Shown: piece after piece, positions 5,335 through 10,057 of the stretch | Numbering within the stretch: position 1 is the stretch's first letter | Layout: each line of letters begins with the position of its first letter | NCBI GenBank assembly: GCA_035504175.1 | Contig: DATJSJ010000152.1 | Span: 1-10,057, forward strand | DNA: 10,057 nt | From: DATJSJ01 sp035504175 | GTDB taxonomy: Bacteria > Pseudomonadota > Alphaproteobacteria > Acetobacterales > Acetobacteraceae | Reading direction: 5' to 3' | Program-made: the position numbers and the translations under genes | The notes under the pieces: generated by a model | What the model was told of the DNA's origin: nothing | Databases searched by the model: none | The model's input: the letters and a program-made list of their open reading frames with translations, nothing else

Positions 5335-6195
5335 TCAGGCAAACGCGTCGAGCATGGCATCCGGCCAGGCGCCGTAGCGGCGGCATTCCGCCGCAATCGC
5401 TTCGTCATCGGCGCCGGCGATGATCCCAGCCCGCACCAGCGCCGCGTGACAGCCGGCGGCGCGGGCGCCGGCGATGTCGTGCTCGACGCTGTCGCCGACG
5501 CCGATCACCCGCGCCCGCTCCGGTTCGCCGAGTGCGGTGAGCACGGTGTCGTAGATCTCCCGGTGCGGCTTGCCGATCCAGGTCACGGTGCCGCCCAGCG
5601 CCTCGTAGAGTTCCGCGATCCGGCCGGCGCCGAAGGCCGGACCGAGCGCCGTCAGCATGGTCCGGTCGGGGTTGAGGCACAACGCCGGCAGGCGGCGCGC
5701 CGCCGCTTGTTCCAGCAGTGCGCGATAGTGCGCCAGCGGCAGGCGCTCGCCCTCGCTGCCGGCGATGATGACCAGCTCCGCGTCCGCGGCGTCCGCGACG
5801 GGCTCCAGGTCGAGCCCGTCGATCGCCGAGCGGTCGCCGTCGCGCGACAGCAGCAGGCAGCGCCGCGCGCCCGCGGCCGCCGGCAGGCGCCGGTCGTGCA
5901 GCATCTGCCAGGCCGCCTCGCCGGAGGTGACGAAGCGGTCATAGGCATCGGGCGGAATGCCGAGCCGTTCCAGCCGCCGCGCATTCGCCGCCGCGCGCTT
6001 GCCCGAGTTGGACAACAGCACCACGCGACGCCCGGCCTGGCGCAGCGCCCGCAACGCGGCGAGCGCCTGCGGATAGAGCCGCACGCCGTCGTGCAAGGTG
6101 CCGAACTGGTCGACCAGGAACACATCATGCGTCGCGGCCAGCGCCGCGAGCGTGGTGGACGGCGGCGGCCCTGCGTCCGCGCCCGCTGCCGGCAT
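5335..6195 (-). CDS. HAD-superfamily hydrolase, class IIA (NagD-like, TIGR01459-type)
   Basis: 286 residues from the ATG at 6195. The haloacid dehalogenase motifs are in order: motif I DQFGTLHDG (29-37) with nucleophile Asp29, motif II VVLLSNSGKR (58-67) with Ser62, motif III Lys209 in GKPHREIYD, and motif IV GVGDSVEHDIAGARAAG (232-248) with Asp235 and Asp240. The cap between motifs II and III is of the C2 type that defines class IIA, which includes NagD, p-nitrophenyl phosphatase and phosphoglycolate phosphatases. The second Asp of the usual DxD motif I is Phe31 here; I believe an aromatic residue at this point is common in the alphaproteobacterial TIGR01459 subgroup, but it may lower phosphatase turnover. 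The gene is last in the glpD operon; its ATG overlaps the kinase stop by one base (TGATG), and a GTG at 6198 (GTGA overlap) is an alternative start. A sugar-phosphate phosphatase clearing or recycling an intermediate of this pathway is inferred. Confidence 0.9.
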   Translation of the reverse strand: MPAAGADAGPPPSTTLAALAATHDVFLVDQFGTLHDGVRLYPQALAALRALRQAGRRVVLLSNSGKRAAANARRLERLGIPPDAYDRFVTSGEAAWQMLHDRRLPAAAGARRCLLLSRDGDRSAIDGLDLEPVADAADAELVIIAGSEGERLPLAHYRALLEQAAARRLPALCLNPDRTMLTALGPAFGAGRIAELYEALGGTVTWIGKPHREIYDTVLTALGEPERARVIGVGDSVEHDIAGARAAGCHAALVRAGIIAGADDEAIAAECRRYGAWPDAMLDAFA

Positions 6196-7454
6196 CACGC
6201 CGTGGCGGCGCGGAGCGCGAGCAGCGCCGCCCCGACTGCCGCCTCCTCCGACCGCGCCGGCGGCATCGCGGCACCCAGCACCCGCGCGCGGATCGCCGTC
6301 CAGACCGCGTTGCGCGCGCCACCGCCGACGCTGCGCACGGAGGCGAGCGGCGGCCCGCCCAGTTCCGCCAGTCGCCGGTAGCCGAGCGCCTCCACCCGCG
6401 CGATGCCTTCCAGCAGCCCGTACAGGAACGCCGCGTCATCCGCCGGTCGCGGCGTCTCGCGCGCCGGCATCGCCGGGTCGGCGATCGGAAAGCGCTCGCC
6501 CGTGCCCGGCAGCGGGTAGTAGTCGAGCCCGGACTCGCGTGCCGGGTCGATCCGCGTGCTGAGCGCCGCCAGCGCGGCCGCGTCGAAATGCCGCGCCAGC
6601 GCCGCGCCGCCGGTGTTCGAGGCTCCGCCGGCGAGCCAGCGATCGCCCAGCCGGTGGCTGTACACGCCGTATTCCGGCGCGAAGAGCGGCCGGTCGGACA
6701 ATTGCTTCAGCGTCAGCGTCGAGCCGAGCGAGGTCACCGCTTCGCCGGTCTCGGCCGCGCCGGTCGCCAGGAACGCGGCGCAGCCATCAGTGGTGCCGGC
6801 GGCGATGCGCACGGTATCCGGCAGTCCCAGCCGCGGCGCCAGCGCCGCGGTGATGCGGCCGACCGGCGTGCCTGGCTCGGCGACGAGCGGCAACAGGGCG
6901 GTGCGGGCACCGGTCGCGGCCAGCCAGTCCGGCCAGCGCCGCGCCACCGGATCGTAGCCGGTCTTGAGCGCGTTGTTCTCGTCGCTGACGTCGAACCGGC
7001 CGCACAGCCGGCCGGCGATCCAGTCCGCCTGGTGCAGCATGCGCGCGATGCCGGGCGTGTCCTGCAGCGCCAGCAGCTTCGCCGCCGGCGAGGTCGCGCC
7101 ATGCGCGCCGCTCTGCGCCGGCGCTGCGGCGCCGATGCGCGCGATCAGCGCCGGATCGGCGGGATCGTTGTACAGGCTGGCCGGACCGAGTGGCGCGCCC
7201 ACCCGATCAACGGCGAGCACCGTCCCAGAGGTGCCATCCACGGCGAGCGCGGCCACGTCGCCGAGATCCGCCTGCGCCCGCAGCGCCGCGAGTGCACTCT
7301 CGACGCCCTCCCACCAGGCGGCAGGATCGCGCCGTCGCTCCGCCGCGACCGCGACGGCGCCGGTCGCGCGCATCGCGCCCGTCGCATCCACCAGCGCTGC
7401 GCGGACGCCGGAGGTACCGATATCAATGCCGATGGCGACGCCGCGCGCCGTCAC
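6195..7454 (-). CDS. FGGY-family carbohydrate kinase, D-ribulose kinase-like
   Basis: 419 residues from a GTG start at 7454 that overlaps the aldolase stop as GTGA; an AAGGA 11 bases upstream may assist. The N-terminal ATP-phosphate motif is IGIDIGTSGVRAALVD (8-23). VDGTSGT (72-78) and YNDPAD (95-100) contribute to the sugar site. IAAGTTDGCAAF (217-228) holds the catalytic base Asp223, and TSLGSTLTLK (241-250) and SVGGGARNAVW near the C-terminus form the nucleotide site. The middle segment ADWIAGRLCGRFDVSDEN and the following NALKTGYDP, together with TSPAAKLLAL, closely resemble the plant/cyanobacterial D-ribulose kinase branch of FGGY kinases rather than xylulose or glycerol kinases. It is somewhat shorter than XylB/AraB (about 480-560), as that branch is. 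The likely reaction is ATP-dependent phosphorylation of a ketopentose such as D-ribulose; other ketoses are possible. Third gene of the glpD operon. Confidence 0.9.
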   Translation of the reverse strand: MTARGVAIGIDIGTSGVRAALVDATGAMRATGAVAVAAERRRDPAAWWEGVESALAALRAQADLGDVAALAVDGTSGTVLAVDRVGAPLGPASLYNDPADPALIARIGAAAPAQSGAHGATSPAAKLLALQDTPGIARMLHQADWIAGRLCGRFDVSDENNALKTGYDPVARRWPDWLAATGARTALLPLVAEPGTPVGRITAALAPRLGLPDTVRIAAGTTDGCAAFLATGAAETGEAVTSLGSTLTLKQLSDRPLFAPEYGVYSHRLGDRWLAGGASNTGGAALARHFDAAALAALSTRIDPARESGLDYYPLPGTGERFPIADPAMPARETPRPADDAAFLYGLLEGIARVEALGYRRLAELGGPPLASVRSVGGGARNAVWTAIRARVLGAAMPPARSEEAAVGAALLALRAATA

Positions 7455-8464
7455 CGTTTGTCGAGTCCTTGCCGGTATTTCTCGGCGTCCCAGCCGAGCA
7501 GTTCCGCCTCCTCCGCCGCGGTCAGTACGGTAAGGGCCAGCGTCGGGTCGATGCGCGCGGTGACGTCGGCCAGGCAGCGTGCCAGCGCCGCCGCGCCGGC
7601 CGAGGCGTCCTCGCGCAGCAGCACGCCGGCGCCCGGCACCACCAGCATCGGCGCCTGCGCCTCCCCAATCTCGCCATCCGCCTCGACGATGCCGGGGCCG
7701 AGGAAGATCACGTGATCCGGATACAGCGAGCCGCAGCGCGCCACCGCGAGCGACTCCGGGTCGGTCGCGACGCCATGCACCGCCGCGTCGGCGGCGACGC
7801 GATAGGGCGTGCCGGCCGCCAGCGCCTCGAGCCGCGGCAAGTCCGGCGAAATCGCCGATCGCACCGGCAGGCGCAGCCGGCGCGACACCTCGGCGAGCAG
7901 CGCCGCGGCGCCGGCGACATCGGCGGCGCCGACCGTCAGCCCGTGATTGCCCAGGATCAGCACGTCGGTGCCCGGCGGCGCGTGTTCGAGGATGCCGCGC
8001 GTCAGCGGCGCGCCCGGGCGGACGTAGGGCACGAACGCCCAGGGCAGACCCGCGAGCAGCGGCGCCACCGCGCTCGCGGCAAAGGCGCGCGTGGCCCAGG
8101 CGATCGTCTCCACGCAGTGCACGTGCACGACCACCGGATGCGGCAGCACGCCGTGCATCGTCGTCTCGATCGACGGCCGCAGCCCGGACGGGTTCAGCTC
8201 GTCGGCGACGAACGGCTCGGTGCGCTCGACATCGGCGCCGCTGCGCACCGCGGCGAGCAGCGGGCCGAGCCGCACCGGCACCATGATCTCGCGCCGCCCG
8301 GCCTCGGCGAGCCAGGTGCCGGAGGCTTTCACCCACAGCACGCCGTCGCGCTTGATCGACACGTTGCCGCCGGCGCCCTGCACCAGCGTCGGGTCGCTGC
8401 CGATCCGCGCCGCGTAGTCGAGCAGCGCGCGGTATTCCGGATCCTGCGTGATCGCCACGGTCAT
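7451..8464 (-). CDS. Class II aldolase/adducin family protein, stand-alone RhaD-type aldolase
   Basis: 337 residues from the ATG at 8464, which overlaps the glpD stop as ATGA. It is a zinc-dependent retro-aldolase by motif: GAGGNVSIK (30-38) for phosphate binding, Glu100 in RPSIETTMH, His114 and His116 in VVHVHCVET, and His174 in LGNHGLTV. These four correspond to the metal ligands and catalytic Glu of fuculose-1-phosphate aldolase. The second half (about 205-337), ending in an EEAELLGWDAEKYRQ segment, matches the middle part of bifunctional RhaD-type aldolase/short-chain dehydrogenases, but the C-terminal SDR domain is absent and the protein stops cleanly. The expected reaction is cleavage of a ketose 1-phosphate to DHAP and an aldehyde, and the neighbouring kinase, DHAP-producing dehydrogenase and phosphatase fit that. 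An epimerase role (AraD-like) is less likely given the RhaD resemblance. All four junctions around it show translational coupling. Confidence 0.88.
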   Translation of the reverse strand: MTVAITQDPEYRALLDYAARIGSDPTLVQGAGGNVSIKRDGVLWVKASGTWLAEAGRREIMVPVRLGPLLAAVRSGADVERTEPFVADELNPSGLRPSIETTMHGVLPHPVVVHVHCVETIAWATRAFAASAVAPLLAGLPWAFVPYVRPGAPLTRGILEHAPPGTDVLILGNHGLTVGAADVAGAAALLAEVSRRLRLPVRSAISPDLPRLEALAAGTPYRVAADAAVHGVATDPESLAVARCGSLYPDHVIFLGPGIVEADGEIGEAQAPMLVVPGAGVLLREDASAGAAALARCLADVTARIDPTLALTVLTAAEEAELLGWDAEKYRQGLDKR

Positions 8465-9957
8465 GCGCGCCCCATCCAGGCGGCGAACGCATCCTGCTCC
8501 GCCGCGGTCATGTGCAGGTAGTGCTTGGTGCGCCGCTGCAGCACGTCCTCGGGCGCGCGCGCCCATTCGGTGCGACGCAGGAAATCCGCCTCCCGCTCAT
8601 AGAGCCGCCCGCCGAAGTGCCGGCCGAGATCGGCGAGGCTCTTCGCGCCGTCCAGCAGCGCGTCCGCCCGCGTGCCGTAGAGCCGCCCGTAATGCCACGC
8701 CAGGTCCGGCGGCAGGAAGGCAAACCGCGCCTGCAATCCGCGCAGCCAGGTGTCGAAATCCGCACCCGGGATATCGCCGCCCGGCAGCGCCGCCTTGCCC
8801 GTCCAGGCCGGACCGAGCCGCGGATAGAACGGGCCGAGCTTGTCCATCGCGTGCTCGGCCAGCCGCCGGTAGGTCGTGATCTTGCCGCCGAACACGGAGA
8901 GCACCGGCGGCTGCGCCTCCGCGCCATTCGCCGCGCGCCCGTCCACGTCGAACACGTAATCCCGCGTCACCGCCGACGGGTTCGCCGAGGCGTCGTCGTA
9001 CAGCGGCCGCACGCCGGAGAAGGTGTTGACCACATCCCCGGCGCCGAGCTGCCGCCGCATGTAGCGATTGACCGCGCTCAGCAGGTAGTCGCGCTCGCGG
9101 TCCTCGATCGCCACATCCTCCGCCGCCCCCTCGTAGGGGATGTCGGTGGTGCCGATCAGGCAGAGGTCGCCCTCGTACGGGTTGACGAAGATCACGCGCT
9201 TGTCGTCGTTCTGCAGCAGATAGGCCTGCGGCCCGTCCCAGAATTTCGGCACGATCAGGTGGCTGCCCTTGACCAGCCGCACGCGCCGCGCACTGTTCTG
9301 CCCGGCCACGCCCTGCAGCACGTGCTCCACCCAGGGGCCGGCGGCGTTCGCGAGCACCCGCGCGCGCACCTGCCGCTCGCCGCCATCCGCGGCGCGCAGC
9401 GTCACCGTCCACGCGCCGTCCTCGCGTCGGGCCGACGCCACTTCCGTGCGCACCAGCACCTCGGCGCCGCGTTGTGCCGCGTCGAGCGCGTTCAGTACGA
9501 CGAGCCGCGCATCCTCGACCCAGCAATCGGAATACTCGAAGGCGGTGCGGTAATCCGGCTTGATCGCCGCCCCCTCCGGATCGCGCCGTAGATCGAGCCG
9601 CCGCGTGGCCGGCAGGCGCTCCCTTCCGCCGAGATGGTCGTACAGGAACAGGCCCAGCCGGATCATCCAGGCCGGCCGCTGCTCCGCGCTGTGCGGCAGC
9701 ACGAAACGCATCGGCCAGACGATGTGCGGCGCCAGCTTCAGCAGCACCTCGCGCTCGATCAGCGCCTCGCGCACCAGGCGGAATTCGTAATACTCGAGAT
9801 AGCGCAGGCCGCCATGGATCAGCTTGCCGGACCGGGAGGACGTGCCCTCGGCCAGGTCGCCCTTTTCGCAGAGCATGACGCGCAGGCCGCGGCCGGCCGC
9901 GTCGCGGGCAATGCCGGCGCCGTTGACGCCGCCGCCGATGACGAGGAGGTCGAACAT
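8461..9957 (-). CDS. glpD: Aerobic glycerol-3-phosphate dehydrogenase (FAD, quinone-linked)
   Basis: 498 residues, against 501 in E. coli GlpD, and similar throughout. It oxidises sn-glycerol 3-phosphate to DHAP on the inner face of the cytoplasmic membrane and passes electrons to quinone. Seen: FAD-binding VIGGGVNGAGIARDAAGRGL (6-25); SGKLIHGGLRYLEYYEFRLV (43-62), a GlpD signature; RPAWMIRLGLFLYDHLG (94-110); FEYSDCWVEDARLV; KGSHLIVP; GTTDIPYEG; TFSGVRPLYDD; FGGKITTYRRLAEHAMDKL; and the C-terminal helical domain ending in QDAFAAWMGRA. The ATG at 9957 gives the family's normal N-terminus; a 20-residue upstream extension is only read-through of the hairpin repeat. No Shine-Dalgarno precedes the ATG. 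First gene of the operon, overlapping the aldolase by four bases. An erythritol-phosphate dehydrogenase (EryB-like) specificity is possible, since EryB is a GlpD homologue and a sugar kinase is nearby, but the sequence reads as ordinary GlpD. Confidence 0.96.
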   Translation of the reverse strand: MFDLLVIGGGVNGAGIARDAAGRGLRVMLCEKGDLAEGTSSRSGKLIHGGLRYLEYYEFRLVREALIEREVLLKLAPHIVWPMRFVLPHSAEQRPAWMIRLGLFLYDHLGGRERLPATRRLDLRRDPEGAAIKPDYRTAFEYSDCWVEDARLVVLNALDAAQRGAEVLVRTEVASARREDGAWTVTLRAADGGERQVRARVLANAAGPWVEHVLQGVAGQNSARRVRLVKGSHLIVPKFWDGPQAYLLQNDDKRVIFVNPYEGDLCLIGTTDIPYEGAAEDVAIEDRERDYLLSAVNRYMRRQLGAGDVVNTFSGVRPLYDDASANPSAVTRDYVFDVDGRAANGAEAQPPVLSVFGGKITTYRRLAEHAMDKLGPFYPRLGPAWTGKAALPGGDIPGADFDTWLRGLQARFAFLPPDLAWHYGRLYGTRADALLDGAKSLADLGRHFGGRLYEREADFLRRTEWARAPEDVLQRRTKHYLHMTAAEQDAFAAWMGRA

Positions 9958-9968
9958 ATCAGACAAGG

Positions 9969-9985
9969 CCAGGGCTCCGCCCTGG
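9969..9985. repeat. Hairpin CCAGGG-CTCCG-CCCTGG just upstream of glpD
   Basis: A six-base perfect stem (9969-9974 with 9980-9985) around a five-base loop, ending 11 bases before the glpD start codon. Together with the next hairpin it forms a unit of a type I recognise as a common intergenic repeat in Acetobacteraceae and Rhodospirillales. If transcribed it would sit in the glpD leader, near the ribosome site. Confidence 0.7.
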
Positions 9986-9990
9986 ACCCG

Positions 9991-10009
9991 CTGGGGCCTG
10001 AGGCCCCAG
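9991..10009. repeat. Hairpin CTGGGGCC-TGA-GGCCCCAG, second half of the intergenic repeat
   Basis: An eight-base perfect stem (9991-9998 with 10002-10009) with a three-base loop, five bases from the preceding hairpin. The tandem arrangement and GC-richness make it a REP-like repeat or a strong RNA structure. Without a following T-run it is not a standard terminator. Confidence 0.75.
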
Positions 10010-10035
10010 ACCCCCATCTCTTAAGTCAAAGGTGT

Positions 10036-10057
10036 GCAGGGGACGACTGTCCCCTGC
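10036..10057. repeat. Perfect hairpin GCAGGGGAC-GACT-GTCCCCTGC at the window edge
   Basis: A nine-base perfect stem (10036-10044 with 10049-10057) and a four-base loop finish exactly at the end of the window, so the stem may continue beyond it. It may be a third member of the hairpin cluster or the terminator of a gene lying further right. The glpD promoter is not visible in 9958-10057 and probably lies outside. Confidence 0.65.

Noticed and set aside
8512..9591. A 359-residue plus-strand frame inside glpD
   Set aside because: It is antisense to highly conserved GlpD motifs, and long antisense frames are expected at this GC content.
9958..10017. A longer glpD start at 10017
   Set aside because: The extra 20 residues are translated hairpin repeat, and the ATG at 9957 matches the family N-terminus.
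1..10057. Mobile element, prophage or CRISPR content
   Set aside because: No transposase, integrase, phage gene, direct-repeat array or terminal repeat was seen; composition is uniform apart from the short AT-rich palindrome.

Overview
This is a very GC-rich bacterial chromosomal window from which seven complete protein-coding genes beyond a partial one at the left edge, plus glpD at the right, can be read (nine in all). Gene content, the dense coding, and the short intergenic elements at both sides (an AT-rich palindrome near 1915-1981 and the paired hairpins upstream of glpD near 9969-10009, of a type I associate with Acetobacteraceae and related Rhodospirillales) point to an alphaproteobacterium, most likely an acetic-acid-bacteria relative. 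That placement is from recognition, not from a search. No rRNA, tRNA, CRISPR array, transposase or phage gene was seen.

Layout. (1) Positions 2-1895, plus strand: the C-terminal end of an acyl-CoA synthetase, then a class-I FAD/NAD(P) disulfide oxidoreductase of the mercuric-reductase-like/RclA-like type. (2) Positions 1982-4621: a compact divergent locus. On the minus strand, a PDZ-containing trypsin-fold protein whose three catalytic positions all appear substituted overlaps by ATGA with a LuxR-type regulator whose receiver-like domain also lacks its phosphoacceptor Asp. Divergently, on the plus strand, sits an intact HtrA-like protease with His, Asp and Ser all present. Neither protease-fold protein has a visible signal peptide. 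(3) Positions 4751-5251, minus strand: a small secreted protein of unknown function, convergent with the HtrA gene and separated from it by a strong hairpin. (4) Positions 5335-9957, minus strand: a four-gene operon, glpD, class II aldolase, FGGY (D-ribulose-kinase-like) kinase and a class IIA HAD hydrolase, in which every stop codon overlaps the next start codon.

How they may work together. The glpD operon looks like a small catabolic module that phosphorylates a ketose, cleaves a sugar phosphate with a metal-dependent aldolase, feeds triose phosphate into central metabolism through a quinone-linked glycerol-3-phosphate dehydrogenase, and removes or repairs phosphorylated intermediates; the exact substrate cannot be read from the sequence. 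The divergent HtrA locus is the most unusual part: an active protease, a catalytically dead relative and a regulator that probably does not respond to phosphorylation, suggesting a cytoplasmic sensing arrangement controlled by protein binding rather than by a kinase.
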